A stretch of 64,000 bases of DNA from Providencia alcalifaciens DSM 30120 (GCF_000173415.1 NZ_ABXW01000070.1:141322-205321), one strand, 5' to 3'. Positions 1 through 11,413 are shown, counted from the first letter of the stretch. Numbers and translations: made by a program. The notes: a model not told the origin generated them from the letters alone.

Positions 1-2141
<2,141 letters not shown>

Positions 2142-2165
2142 TCGACTTACCGGCTCATTCATTTG

Positions 2166-2199
2166 ATAACCCTATATTTCGGTATAGGGTTATTTTTTT
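2166..2199 (+). terminator. Rho-independent terminator of gyrB
   Basis: A perfect 11-bp stem (ATAACCCTATA at 2166-2176 with its complement at 2183-2193) and a 6-nt loop are followed by a T-run. It lies 25 bases after the gyrB stop. The rest of the gap to 2394 is very AT-rich and shows nothing further that I can support. Confidence 0.9.
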
Positions 2200-2393
2200 A
2201 TCTAATTTTAATCTTAAATATTTATTATTAATTTTATTTTAAAGTTAACTAATTTCACACTTTATTTAATTAACTAAATAGAATAATGAAATAAAATAAA
2301 GTTTGTCTTATTTACTTTCATTTTATGGAAAATAAAAATCACCCTATTAAGATGAAATAGATTTTTCCTTCTTCAAAAATCTATAGGTCTATA

Positions 2394-5381
2394 ATGAACA
2401 AAATAATACCCTCGGTATCTTTAAGTCTGTTTTTGCTATTTAACATTCATCCAATTTTTGCTCAATCTGATTATTTAGAGGCACAAAAAACCATTCTTGA
2501 TCAACGAAATCAACTCTTTAATGAACTCAAAACCCATGTTATTCCTCCCTATCCCGAGCCACATTCACAAGCCGCACTATGGGATAAAGAAGCCAGTCAA
2601 CACGTTACACTATTAACTAAAAAACGTAAAAAGAGCGCTGAAAAAGATCAACAAAGCACACCAGAATATATCTTTAATATTTACAGGGAATATTTATTTA
2701 ATCAAAAAGGTTTTAATTATAATGATTTTAAAAAAATCGAGGCTTATAACCGTCTAGATAATTTATTTCAATTAGCCAGCTTTGCCTATGACCCTATTAA
2801 AAATAAAAATCGCTCAATGGATTTTATTCTAAAAGATCATTACTTACGAGGTCGCCCCAATCAAGTTCTCAATGAGAAAGGGGAATACATTCCAAACTAT
2901 ACCAATATCACAGGCTCCTCTTACCCCAGTGGACATACTTGGAGCGGATTTAAGCAAGCAGCAATATTTGCCACTCTTTACCCAGAAAAAGGCGCACAAT
3001 TTTTTGATAGAGCCATGGGATATGGAGAGAGCCGTGTGATTGTTGGCGCACACTTCCCAACCGATACTATTGCCTCACGCGCCGCCAATTACTATCTTCT
3101 CGCTCATTTACTAAAAAATGACAAAACTGCCAATACATTTATTGGGTTAGCAAAAGACGTACGCCAAGAAATAAACTCTCAATGTGCTGCGAATACCGCC
3201 AAATGCAAACCACCTATCGGCCTGCTTCCCTCATTTGATGAAAATACCGGCTATTACAATAAGCAAAGTGAGCATCCTTCTCCCACCGTTACAGCGGACC
3301 AAATACCCGCGAGTGCAGCTTATTTACTGCGTTCCCGTTTTGCTTATCTCAATAAAGAACAATGGCGGGAAATTATTGCCGGAACCGCCTACCCACGCCA
3401 TTCTTTAGCTGGCTGGAGTGTTAAACAGAATCAGCCTGATAGCTACTGGGGGCTGATTAACTTATCCAAAGCTTACAAAGGGCCTACGCATTTCGCTGAA
3501 GATTGGGTCGTCAATCAACGGGTAACTCAAGACGACGTTGCGAACGTCGGCATTACCGATATTTGGAGTAATGGCATCGATGGCAAAGGGCGATTAATCA
3601 AACAAGGGGAAGGCTCATTAACCTTAGCTGGAATTAACCGTTTTGCAGGGCTTGAAATACAGCAAGGTCGTGTAGTTTTAACGCAAGAAAACCACTTAAC
3701 AGGCCCCGTCAATATCAATGGTGGAAAGCTTGAGGTCAAACACATCCTACATGCGCCAGTCAACGTCACCAATGGCGCATTAGCGCTCAGTCACAGCATC
3801 AAAAATACGGTGACATTAAACCAAGGAGCCCGATTTATTGCTTCTGGTTCAGTTGATGACTTAGTGATTAACAGTGGTGCTATCTTAACCCCTGGAGATA
3901 ATACTAGAGACCCGACAAGGCATCTCAAGGTGAATAACACCGCCATCTTCCAGCCCGGCAGTGAATTCTATGTGAGTATTCAAAAAGATGTAATACAGGA
4001 ATTTGACGCCCTACATGCTGGCGGTACAGTGACCATCAACGGGGGCAAGGTCAACGAGTTCTTCGCTGAAGAATCAGAACCATTCAATGAACGGATACCT
4101 AACCAAGATGAAATTCAGGGTCGATTCCGCACTCAATATGAAATTATTCGCGCCCCCAATATTCAAGGGAAATTTGACGGCATCGAACCTAACTATCTAT
4201 TTATTGGTACTACATTAAATTATGGCGCAGATCCTCGTTCACCCACGATGCAACGTGTCACACTCAACGTCGGTCGTAGTGGCCTGACTTTTGATGCCTT
4301 TGCAAAGACGCCAAACCAAACCGCCATTGCTCACGCCCTTGAAGATCTCCCATTGAATAACACCCTGTATAAACGTTTAATCCTCAGCCAAACCACCGCA
4401 GGGGTTAACGATCTTCTTCGAACCTTATCCCCACAAATTCATATCGATACCCTTGCTAGCCAGTTAAATAACCATCGCCAATATCACGGTACGCTGCTGC
4501 AACAAACACGCGCATCAGAAAATATCGTCAAAGAGCGTGGCGATAACCGCGGTAACGTCTGGGTAAACGTACCTTATCATTGGGATAGAACCCAAAGCGA
4601 CGGCAACGCATCCGGCTTTACCAATAGCAATTATGGGGTGTTCTTAGGGGCAGATAAGCATTTCTTTAATGATGATTTTATTTTTGGCATGAGCTCCGGT
4701 TTTACAAAAAATTCCGTCTCTGGAGGAGTCGGTCATAGCCATAGCAACAACTATTATTTAGCGGCTTATGGCTCTCTGCAATTGGCGCCAATCACCTTAC
4801 GTGCAGGGCTTGGGCACACATGGCACACCATCAAAACTGATAGAACAGTCGCCTCGTCCATTTATTCCGATCACAATACCGCCGACTATAAAGGCAAGAC
4901 CAACCACCTGTTTATGGAAGCCGCTTACCCGTGGAAATCGGCATTTATCAACGCCGAGCCGTTTGTGAACTTCGCCTTTACCAATGCGGAAAGTCATGGA
5001 TTTAGAGAAAAAGGGAAAAAAGCCTCGCTCGTTACAGGTCGCCAATCCCTTGATGCCACCACTACAACGCTGGGATTACGTTTAGATAACCAGTGGAAAG
5101 TGGGTAAATCATCCTCAATCGATGTACACGGGGAACTCGGCTGGCAACATCAATATGACAAGCAGGAACGCGAAATGGCATTTCGATTTACCCAGCGCGA
5201 CCTACTTGCACCACCGCTTAACTATCATGGTGTGAATGCACCGCAAGATGGAGTGACAATCAAGCTAGGATCGAATATTCAGATTACCGACAATACCAAG
5301 CTATCCGTGGATTACAGCCAATTTACGACCAAGGGATATTTAGAAAATAATCTTGATGCTAAGTTCCTTGTCTCATTTTAA
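2394..5381 (+). CDS. Autotransporter with N-terminal class A acid phosphatase (PAP2) domain
   Basis: This is a predicted type Va secreted phosphatase of 995 aa. A signal peptide (residues 1-23, ending IHPIFAQ) is followed by the bacterial class A acid phosphatase/PAP2 signature: KDHYLRGRP near 147-155, PSGH near 177-180 and GESRVIVGAHFPTD near 211-224 (pattern K-x6-RP, PSGH, SR-x5-H-x3-D). Residues from about 400 to 560 look like a beta-helical passenger stem (GSLTLAGINRF, then NGGKLEV-type repeats). The last ~280 residues have the alternating pattern of an autotransporter beta-barrel and end in a terminal Phe (KFLVSF). All catalytic motif residues are present, so an active surface phosphatase is likely. 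The substrate is unknown. It lies between two terminators as a single-gene unit. Confidence 0.88.
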   Translation: MNKIIPSVSLSLFLLFNIHPIFAQSDYLEAQKTILDQRNQLFNELKTHVIPPYPEPHSQAALWDKEASQHVTLLTKKRKKSAEKDQQSTPEYIFNIYREYLFNQKGFNYNDFKKIEAYNRLDNLFQLASFAYDPIKNKNRSMDFILKDHYLRGRPNQVLNEKGEYIPNYTNITGSSYPSGHTWSGFKQAAIFATLYPEKGAQFFDRAMGYGESRVIVGAHFPTDTIASRAANYYLLAHLLKNDKTANTFIGLAKDVRQEINSQCAANTAKCKPPIGLLPSFDENTGYYNKQSEHPSPTVTADQIPASAAYLLRSRFAYLNKEQWREIIAGTAYPRHSLAGWSVKQNQPDSYWGLINLSKAYKGPTHFAEDWVVNQRVTQDDVANVGITDIWSNGIDGKGRLIKQGEGSLTLAGINRFAGLEIQQGRVVLTQENHLTGPVNINGGKLEVKHILHAPVNVTNGALALSHSIKNTVTLNQGARFIASGSVDDLVINSGAILTPGDNTRDPTRHLKVNNTAIFQPGSEFYVSIQKDVIQEFDALHAGGTVTINGGKVNEFFAEESEPFNERIPNQDEIQGRFRTQYEIIRAPNIQGKFDGIEPNYLFIGTTLNYGADPRSPTMQRVTLNVGRSGLTFDAFAKTPNQTAIAHALEDLPLNNTLYKRLILSQTTAGVNDLLRTLSPQIHIDTLASQLNNHRQYHGTLLQQTRASENIVKERGDNRGNVWVNVPYHWDRTQSDGNASGFTNSNYGVFLGADKHFFNDDFIFGMSSGFTKNSVSGGVGHSHSNNYYLAAYGSLQLAPITLRAGLGHTWHTIKTDRTVASSIYSDHNTADYKGKTNHLFMEAAYPWKSAFINAEPFVNFAFTNAESHGFREKGKKASLVTGRQSLDATTTTLGLRLDNQWKVGKSSSIDVHGELGWQHQYDKQEREMAFRFTQRDLLAPPLNYHGVNAPQDGVTIKLGSNIQITDNTKLSVDYSQFTTKGYLENNLDAKFLVSF

Positions 5382-5411
5382 TGTTTAAAGTATAAAATTT
5401 AGCCATAAAAA

Positions 5412-5455
5412 ATGGCACCGGTGTGTTTCGTCACGCAGGTGCCATGCCTATTTTT
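5412..5455. terminator. Bidirectional terminator between autotransporter and asd
   Basis: The inverted repeat ATGGCACC (5412-5419) / GGTGCCAT (5438-5445) is flanked by an A-run on the left and TATTTTT on the right. It can therefore end the plus-strand autotransporter transcript and the minus-strand asd transcript. Confidence 0.8.
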
Positions 5456-5474
5456 CTCGTTTAAGAATTGCGAA

Positions 5475-6581
5475 CTACAGCAAAATTCTCAACATGCGGC
5501 GCAGAGGCTCCGCAGCTCCCCATAGCAACTGGTCACCCACAGTAAATGCGGACAGATACTCAGGTCCCATATTCAATTTACGCAGGCGACCAACCGGTGT
5601 ACTCAATGTACCTGTTACCGCGGCTGGAGTCAGTTCACGCATGGTAATTTCACGGTCATTTGGCACCACTTTCACCCACTCATTATGGGAAGCCAGCAGC
5701 TGCTCCACTTCGTTCAGTGGTACATCTTTTTTCAGTTTCAATGTGAATGCTTGGCTGTGGCAACGCAGTGCGCCCACACGAACACACAGACCATCAACAG
5801 GAATAATATTGCTACCCGTTGCCAAAATTTTGTTGGTTTCCGCCTGACCTTTCCACTCTTCGCGGCTTTGACCATTGTCTAAGGCTTTATCAATCCACGG
5901 GATTAAGCTGCCTGCAAGCGGTACACCAAAAGCATCCGTTGGCATTGAACCGCTACGTGTAAAGTCAGTGACTTTTTTCTCAATCTCTAAGATAGCTGAT
6001 GCAGGATTTTGCAGCTCTTTCGCCACTTGCGCGTGTAAAGAACCCATTTGCGACAGAAGTTCACGCATATTACGCGCACCCGCACCAGAAGCGGCTTGGT
6101 AAGTTGCGACAGAGGCCCACTCAACCAAATCATTAGCAAATAAGCCCCCCAGCGACATTAGCATTAAGCTCACCGTACAGTTACCGCCGACGAAGGTCTT
6201 AATGCCTTTATTTAAGCCGTCTTGGATATGTTTGTGGTTCACTGGATCTAAAATAATAATCGCATCGTCTTTCATACGCAGTGCGGATGCAGCATCAATC
6301 CAGTAGCCTTTCCAGCCCGCTTCACGTAATTTTGGATACACTTCATTGGTATAATCGCCGCCTTGGCAGCTAATAATAATATCCAGTGCACTCAACGCAT
6401 CGATATCAAATGCATCTTGCAGCGTACTGCGATGACCACCAAAAACGGGTGCTTCAGCCCCATGTTGGGAGGTGGTAAAAAATACCGGGTGAATGACGTT
6501 AAAGTCCCCTTCCTCTACCATTCTTTGCATCAATACAGAGCCGACCATTCCGCGCCAGCCAATAAATCCTACATTTTTCAT
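5475..6581 (-). CDS. asd: Aspartate-semialdehyde dehydrogenase
   Basis: Asd catalyses NADPH-dependent reduction of L-aspartyl-4-phosphate to the semialdehyde, the branch point to lysine/diaminopimelate, threonine and methionine. The N-terminal Rossmann start [15 protein letters not shown] and the active-site [12 protein letters not shown] (catalytic Cys near residue 135) match E. coli Asd almost residue for residue. The open frame reaches a GTG at 6590, but I choose the ATG at 6581 because E. coli Asd starts MKNVGF and an AGGGTGA stretch lies upstream. The length is 368 aa, the family's usual size. It is monocistronic, bounded by the terminator at 5412-5455 and divergent from mdtL. Confidence 0.96.
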   Translation of the reverse strand: MKNVGFIGWRGMVGSVLMQRMVEEGDFNVIHPVFFTTSQHGAEAPVFGGHRSTLQDAFDIDALSALDIIISCQGGDYTNEVYPKLREAGWKGYWIDAASALRMKDDAIIILDPVNHKHIQDGLNKGIKTFVGGNCTVSLMLMSLGGLFANDLVEWASVATYQAASGAGARNMRELLSQMGSLHAQVAKELQNPASAILEIEKKVTDFTRSGSMPTDAFGVPLAGSLIPWIDKALDNGQSREEWKGQAETNKILATGSNIIPVDGLCVRVGALRCHSQAFTLKLKKDVPLNEVEQLLASHNEWVKVVPNDREITMRELTPAAVTGTLSTPVGRLRKLNMGPEYLSAFTVGDQLLWGAAEPLRRMLRILL

Positions 6582-6802
6582 TCTCTTCACCCTGTCTGTT
6601 TACATACTTCACCCAAAAAATTTCAACCATCGACTTACCGACAAATCGAAACTGGAAATGACTTGGGAGATTAAATGGAGAATCATCAATCGATTGTATT
6701 AAACGTGACAAAATATGCATCAGTGTGCAAGTGAATTTCATCACTAATAGCAAGAAGATTAGTAATAATGCTAATAATTAGTAAGAAGTTATTGATTAAA
6801 AA

Positions 6803-6831
6803 TTTCCATTTTGGAAAATACTATTTTCCAA
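6803..6831. promoter_or_regulatory. Overlapping inverted repeats upstream of mdtL, candidate operator
   Basis: Three half-sites occur in a row: TTTCCA (6803-6808), TGGAAA (6812-6817) and TTTCCA (6825-6830). The right pair forms a perfect palindrome of 9-bp arms (TTGGAAAAT / ATTTTCCAA, spacer ACT, 6811-6831). It lies about 70 bases before the mdtL start in the 320-base asd/mdtL divergent gap. The binding protein is unknown; YidZ, encoded in the same operon, is one candidate. Nothing else in this gap was identified. Confidence 0.45.
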
Positions 6832-6901
6832 TTAATCCATACATTCCATCATCCAACCCAATTAAAATTAGCGGGTTAACCCTCACAACGTAGCGTATCT
6901 C

Positions 6902-8086
6902 ATGACCAAATATGTCCTTTTTAGTTTCTGGATCGTCCTTATTTATCCTTTGGGTGTCGACCTCCATTTAACCGGCATTCCCTATATTGCCGCAGATTTA
7001 CATGCCAATGAAAGCCAACTCCATGTGGCATTCTCCATCTATTTAGCGGGTATGGCATCCACCATGCTAATTGCGGGATGGTGTGCCGACCATATCGGTC
7101 GCAAACCCGTCGTGCTAGCTGGAACGACTATTTTCGCGATTGCATCTATTATTGCGGGAAATGCGACTTCCATTGATACCTTTCTCATCACTCGGTTCTT
7201 CCAAGGTATTGGTGCAGGTTTCTGTTATGTCGTGACATTCGCTATTTTACGCGATGTATTACCACCCCAACGCCGTACCAAAGTACTCGCCGCAATGAAT
7301 GGCGTAACCTGCATTGCACCTGTGCTGGCTCCCGTCATTGGATTTGCGATTTTGCTCATTTACCACTGGTCAGTGATGTTCTATTTTATGGCAGGCTATG
7401 CGGTTATCAGCATGCTATTTTGCCTAATCTCGATTAAAGAAACGAAGCCCTCTTCTGCATCATCAACGAAACAATCAAATGCCCAACCGGCGATAGAAGA
7501 AAAGCTATTTAACACTTTCTTTGTTACCCGTTTGATTATCTCTTGCTTTGGTATGGGCGTAATCCTGACTTACGTTAACGTTGCGCCGATTATCTTGATG
7601 GAAAATCTGGGTTTCACGACGGGTCAATACTCCACCGCCATGACGTTGCTGGCGATGGTCAGTATGGGAACATCGTTCTTAATGCCGAAACTCATTTCAA
7701 AATTTAATAGCCGCTCGCTGCTCAATACGGCGTTAAGTTTATTTTTGATTAATGGCGTACTACTTTCAGTCTATCTGCTCGCACTTCCCCATTTAGCTCT
7801 GTTGTACATCGTATTTGCCTTCTGTGGCATAGGTTTCTCCATGCAGTTTGGCATTATTATGAGTCAAGCCTTATCTCCATTTGCGAAAAAAGCCGGTATT
7901 GCCAGCTCCGTTTTAGCTATCTCACAATTAAGCTGCGCCTCAGCCTATATTTGGATGATGGGTGTGATGGGTGTCCCTTCAGTGAGTATGCTGTTAATTA
8001 TCTTGATTGCAGCAGGAATGATTGGCATGGTGTTACTCAGAATACCGACTACGCAGGTCAACCAACAGGTCGCTACATGTGAATAA
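6902..8086 (+). CDS. mdtL: MFS multidrug efflux transporter MdtL
   Basis: This is a 12-helix inner-membrane drug:H+ antiporter of the Bcr/CflA-like DHA1 group (394 aa). It aligns along its length with E. coli MdtL (YidY): the start resembles FALVLLYPAGIDMYL, the motif A loop is GWCADHIGRKPV near residues 59-70, and the antiporter motif C region is NGVTCIAPVLAPVIG. E. coli MdtL has been linked to chloramphenicol tolerance; the substrate here is unknown. Its last 8 bases overlap the yidZ start, so the two genes are a translationally linked operon, as in E. coli where mdtL and yidZ are neighbours. A candidate operator lies just upstream. Confidence 0.88.
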   Translation: MTKYVLFSFWIVLIYPLGVDLHLTGIPYIAADLHANESQLHVAFSIYLAGMASTMLIAGWCADHIGRKPVVLAGTTIFAIASIIAGNATSIDTFLITRFFQGIGAGFCYVVTFAILRDVLPPQRRTKVLAAMNGVTCIAPVLAPVIGFAILLIYHWSVMFYFMAGYAVISMLFCLISIKETKPSSASSTKQSNAQPAIEEKLFNTFFVTRLIISCFGMGVILTYVNVAPIILMENLGFTTGQYSTAMTLLAMVSMGTSFLMPKLISKFNSRSLLNTALSLFLINGVLLSVYLLALPHLALLYIVFAFCGIGFSMQFGIIMSQALSPFAKKAGIASSVLAISQLSCASAYIWMMGVMGVPSVSMLLIILIAAGMIGMVLLRIPTTQVNQQVATCE

Positions 8087-9044
8087 GCAATTGCATCGAT
8101 TAGACTTAAATTTACTGGTTATTTTGCAATATTTAGTGGAAGAGCGCAGTGTAAGCCTTGCCGCCAAACGGCTTGCTATTACCCCCTCCTCCGTCAGTAA
8201 GTCATTGTCTAAACTACGCCAATGGTTCGATGACCCGTTATTTATCCGCAGCCCGCAAGGGCTGGTTCCAACCCCATTGATGCATCGTATTGAAAAATCA
8301 CTGCCTGAGTTTTTAAATTTATCTCACTATATTGCAGAGATCAGAGACACTGAAAAGCCACGAGGAATGACGTTTCGATTAATGATGGAAGCGCCCTTAA
8401 ACCTCATCATGCTCCATGATTTATCCCTGAACATCCTCAATCAATACCCAGAATCCGAGGTCATTGTGCGAGATTGGGACTATAACTCGTTAGCAGCGCT
8501 GATCGCGGGAGATGCGGATATCGGATTAGTGGGTCGTGAAAGCTTCCATTCATCCAAAGAGTCTATTAATCATCTACCTGACATTCTGAACTTCGAAGTG
8601 TTATTCACCGATAAACCTCTGGCGTTTATCCGCAGTGACCACCCTATTTTGCAAGAAGAATGGACATTAACGAATTACTTAAAATATCCTCATATCAGCA
8701 CTGAATTTGGCAATCGCATTCCATGGGCCCTCGATGATTTACTGGAAACCATGGGGTTTCATCGACCAATTCATCTATCCTTCTCTACCTTTGAACAATC
8801 ACTCTTAATGGCCTCTCGACCTGAGCACAACCTCATCACGAGCTCGCCGGGTTATTGCCAACACTATGTTAATGATTTTAATCTTGATTTAGTTTGTCGC
8901 CCTCTGCCTGTCGATGACATTTTATATCAGCAACTCGAAATCCCTTTCTTGATGCTGTGGCACAAACGTAACGCGTATAACTCAAAAACCTTATGGCTGA
9001 GAGAACAAATCAAAAACAGCATTCTTAACTTTGTAAATCCATAA
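8079..9044 (+). CDS. yidZ: LysR-family transcriptional regulator YidZ
   Basis: This LysR-type regulator (321 aa from the chosen start) has an N-terminal winged helix (SLAAKRLAITPSSVSKSLSKL) and a periplasmic-binding-protein-like effector domain. It matches E. coli YidZ throughout, for example DLNLL at the start, the central RDWDYNSL and the C-terminal LWHKRNAYNSKTLWLRE. The open frame extends back to 8022, but the GTG at 8079 gives the YidZ-like N-terminus (NKQLHRLDLNLL) and overlaps mdtL by 8 bases. E. coli YidZ has been associated with anaerobic nitric oxide tolerance; its target here is inferred only from linkage to mdtL. Confidence 0.87.
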   Translation: MNKQLHRLDLNLLVILQYLVEERSVSLAAKRLAITPSSVSKSLSKLRQWFDDPLFIRSPQGLVPTPLMHRIEKSLPEFLNLSHYIAEIRDTEKPRGMTFRLMMEAPLNLIMLHDLSLNILNQYPESEVIVRDWDYNSLAALIAGDADIGLVGRESFHSSKESINHLPDILNFEVLFTDKPLAFIRSDHPILQEEWTLTNYLKYPHISTEFGNRIPWALDDLLETMGFHRPIHLSFSTFEQSLLMASRPEHNLITSSPGYCQHYVNDFNLDLVCRPLPVDDILYQQLEIPFLMLWHKRNAYNSKTLWLREQIKNSILNFVNP

Positions 9045-9080
9045 AAAACGCCATGGCAAGGAGTATGAATTGCCACGGCG
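9043..9080 (-). terminator. Terminator of the L36 paralog gene
   Basis: An 11-bp stem with one mismatch (9049-9059 with 9070-9080) is followed, on the minus strand, by TTTTTT (9048-9043). It ends the ykgO-like transcript; there is no T-run on the plus side for yidZ. Confidence 0.8.
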
Positions 9081-9116
9081 AAAACAAGGAACGAAGAAAC
9101 AGAGAATAACGGAATA

Positions 9117-9242
9117 CTAGCCTTGGACTGCTTTAAAACGAGGATTAGTTTTACAAATCACATAGATACGACCACGACGACGCACAACTTGGCAATCAGG
9201 GTGGCGCTGCTTAGCGGTTTTTAATGAGCTGAGGACTTTCAC
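9117..9242 (-). CDS. ykgO: Zinc-independent 50S ribosomal protein L36 paralog (YkgO type)
   Basis: A 41-residue basic protein, [18 protein letters not shown]..., closely matching E. coli YkgO (RpmJ2), the alternative L36 used when zinc is scarce. It has only two cysteines (17 and 30) rather than the full zinc-ribbon set of standard L36, which is the hallmark of the C-minus form. I choose the GTG at 9242 because it follows AGGAG at a good distance; upstream codons lack similarity. The C-terminus stops at FKAVQG, lacking the RKKKR tail of the E. coli copy. The usual partner ykgM (L31 paralog) is not adjacent. A probable Zur box lies upstream, so derepression by zinc starvation is inferred. Confidence 0.9.
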   Translation of the reverse strand: MKVLSSLKTAKQRHPDCQVVRRRGRIYVICKTNPRFKAVQG

Positions 9243-9266
9243 GATAACTCCTAATAAAACAAATGT

Positions 9267-9286
9267 AATGTTATAATGTAACAATA
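9267..9286 (-). promoter_or_regulatory. Probable Zur box upstream of ykgO
   Basis: AATGTTATAATGTAACAATA contains a TGTTA-N5-TAACA inverted repeat (9269-9283). It resembles the gamma-proteobacterial Zur consensus (AATGTTATAnnATAACATT, from memory). It sits 27 bases upstream of a gene family known to be Zur-repressed. Confidence 0.7.
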
Positions 9287-9419
9287 ATGGAATTGAAATC
9301 ATCCCGCAATCATTTTTTGGGAAACTTTTGTATAATTAAGCCATTACTGACTCTCTATCATTATTTATCAAATAGATACATTTCTATTTAATGAAATAGA
9401 CCAATTTGAGGAAGATGAA

Positions 9420-10331
9420 ATGTATTACGGCTTTGACATGGGCGGCACCAAAATTGAGTTGGCAGTATTTGACCAAGCACTCAATCAAGTATGGCAAAAA
9501 CGCGTTCCTACTCCAAAAGATGATTACCACGCATTACTCAATGCGTTTCGCGATCTCACCGCTGAAGCAGATGCACAATTTAGCTGCCAAGGTAAAATTG
9601 GTATTGGTGTTCCAGGTATCGTTAATCACTCGGAAGGCGTTGTATTTACAACCAATGTGCCAAGTGCACAATATAAACCCTTCATTCACGACCTCACTAA
9701 CCTCTTAAATCGCCCAGTAAAAGTTGAAAATGATGCTAACTGTTTTGCACTTTCTGAAGCCTGGGATCCTGAATTCAAACGCTACCCTAGTGTACTCGGA
9801 TTAATTTTAGGTACCGGAGTCGGTGGTGGATTTGTGATAAACGGAAAAGTGCTATCCGGAAAAAACGGGATTGCAGGGGAAATTGGGCACATGAATATGA
9901 GTGTTCGTGCTGCTAAGTATCTCGGTGATACTGTTCCGGAAATCGTCTGTGGTTGCGGTCAAACCGCGTGCTTTGAAACCTACCTCTCGGGTCCTGGTTT
10001 TGAACGTATTTATGCGGCATTTACCAATGAAAAACGTTCAGCTGTCGACATTATTCAGTTATATCAACAAGGCGATCTAGCTGCTAAACAACATGTTGAG
10101 CGCTATATGATGGTGCTAGCCATGTTTATGGGCCAAGTGATTACTGTCTTTGACCCTGATTTGGTCGTGATCGGTGGTGGCTTATCGCAGTTTGATGAAA
10201 TTTATCGCTTATTGCCTGAAATAGTCCCACAATATTTATATGGCATCGCCAAAATGCCTGCCATTGAAAAAGCGCGTTACGGTGCCTCCGGTGGTGCTCG
10301 CGGCGCCGCATTCCTGAATCTCGTCGACTAA
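9420..10331 (+). CDS. nagK: N-acetyl-D-glucosamine kinase
   Basis: ROK-family kinase of 303 aa that phosphorylates GlcNAc, for example from cell-wall recycling, to GlcNAc-6-phosphate. It starts MYYGFDMGGTKIELAVFD (phosphate-binding DxGGTK), has the substrate-site NDANCFALSEAW, the GLILGTGVGGGF loop and the ROK zinc motif CGCGQTACFE near residue 180. All match E. coli NagK. The ATG at 9420 follows GAGGAAG. The gap to ykgO carries a 7-bp inverted repeat (AAATAGA at 9370, TCTATTT at 9383), a weak operator candidate. It appears monocistronic. Confidence 0.95.
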   Translation: MYYGFDMGGTKIELAVFDQALNQVWQKRVPTPKDDYHALLNAFRDLTAEADAQFSCQGKIGIGVPGIVNHSEGVVFTTNVPSAQYKPFIHDLTNLLNRPVKVENDANCFALSEAWDPEFKRYPSVLGLILGTGVGGGFVINGKVLSGKNGIAGEIGHMNMSVRAAKYLGDTVPEIVCGCGQTACFETYLSGPGFERIYAAFTNEKRSAVDIIQLYQQGDLAAKQHVERYMMVLAMFMGQVITVFDPDLVVIGGGLSQFDEIYRLLPEIVPQYLYGIAKMPAIEKARYGASGGARGAAFLNLVD

Positions 10332-10347
10332 CTCTCCGCTATGACAT

Positions 10348-10376
10348 CTCTACTCCAACAATTATAAGGAGTAGAG
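10348..10376 (+). terminator. Hairpin after nagK, weak terminator candidate
   Basis: A 9-bp stem, CTCTACTCC / GGAGTAGAG, with an 11-nt loop lies 17 bases after the nagK stop. No clear T-run follows, so intrinsic termination is uncertain. Confidence 0.4.
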
Positions 10377-10408
10377 GTGACGAACACCTCAAATTTACAA
10401 AACGCAAT

Positions 10409-10423
10409 TGAGAATCGTTATCA
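10409..10423. promoter_or_regulatory. Candidate Fur box upstream of the flotillin/ATPase operon
   Basis: TGAGAATCGTTATCA matches the 7-1-7 Fur consensus TGATAATnATTATCA at most positions. It lies in the 373-base non-coding gap before the membrane-protein operon, about 280 bases upstream of its first start. The rest of the gap (10424-10704) contains no ORF or RNA that I recognise; I checked for a RyhB-like core and did not see one. Confidence 0.45.
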
Positions 10424-10704
10424 TTTATGTTATTTTCAATGAAACTCAATAATAATCAATGAGTTAAACGTCTTACGCGATTCAAGGTCACTGCACAGAA
10501 TTAATCATAGAAATCAGCGAGATATTGCAAAAATTTAGACTTAGACTAGTCCTATGTTGTTCGTTTGAAAAGTGCTTATGATTAACTAAATTCCGCTCAT
10601 TTTTTGATAAATGTGCCATAAAAAACACAGGTAAAGGTCACTCACACCGCCTAACAAATGTCGACAAAGGTCATCATCCACGACCTCACTAAAGAGAAAA
10701 ACTA

Positions 10705-11343
10705 ATGAGTTTGTTTTTAGAGAATTGCCTGACTTTTCCTACCATTATCTTTAGCGGTTTACTCATTATTGTCCTTTTTTACTGGTTGTGTGCTGCTTTT
10801 GGTTTGTTAGATATTGATTTATTTAATATTGATACGGAACTAGATGCAGAGGGTATCGACCTCACGGGCTTCGCAGGTTGGCTCACTAAATTAGGTTTAG
10901 CGGGAATTCCCGTTACTATTATCTTGACGCTATTTACCCTATTTGGCTGGCTCATTAGCTACTTTGCTGCGCATTTATTTCTCCGATTCATCGATATGAC
11001 CCTACTTCGCTACGCCGTCGGCGTAACGCTACTGGTGATTACCGCATTTATCTCCCTGCAATTGACGGCAATCTGCCTACGACCTATTCGTAACCGATTG
11101 GTTAACCTCAACAAACCAAAAACTGTCCATCAGTTAATGGGGAAGCTGGCAACCGTACGTTCCGGCACGGTAACCGAACAAAATGGGGAAGCCGTATTAG
11201 AAGATGGTGGTGCAGGACTCATTTTGCAGGTTAGAGCACCTAGCGCCGACAATATCAAACGCGGCGATCGCGTCGTGATTATCAGCTATGACCCACAATC
11301 CCACAGTTACCAAGTCGTAACTGAAAATGAATTCCGACAGTAA
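10705..11343 (+). CDS. YqiJ/NfeD-like OB-fold inner-membrane protein
   Basis: A 212-aa membrane protein with hydrophobic helices at about residues 12-35, 62-85 and 95-125. A soluble C-terminal beta-rich region follows (MGKLATVRSGTVTEQNGEAV ... GDRVVIISYDP), which is the OB-fold arrangement of YqiJ/NfeD-type proteins. Such proteins are typically encoded next to flotillins and are thought to work with them in membrane microdomains; here the next gene is indeed a flotillin. Sequence identity to E. coli YqiJ is low, so I give no symbol. It is the first gene of an apparent four-gene operon. Confidence 0.75.
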   Translation: MSLFLENCLTFPTIIFSGLLIIVLFYWLCAAFGLLDIDLFNIDTELDAEGIDLTGFAGWLTKLGLAGIPVTIILTLFTLFGWLISYFAAHLFLRFIDMTLLRYAVGVTLLVITAFISLQLTAICLRPIRNRLVNLNKPKTVHQLMGKLATVRSGTVTEQNGEAVLEDGGAGLILQVRAPSADNIKRGDRVVIISYDPQSHSYQVVTENEFRQ

Positions 11344-11413
11344 AAACAAAATATAAACCACTTTGCTAATTAATAAAGAATGACGACATCGTCAGAACCC
11401 ATGGAGAAGAAAT

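Noticed and set aside
8022..8078. Longer N-terminus for yidZ
   Set aside because: The extra 19 residues overlap mdtL deeply, have no similarity to YidZ, and the GTG at 8079 fits homologues.
10381..10704. A Fur-regulated small RNA (RyhB-like) in the gap after nagK
   Set aside because: No RyhB core sequence or terminator was seen after the Fur-like box.
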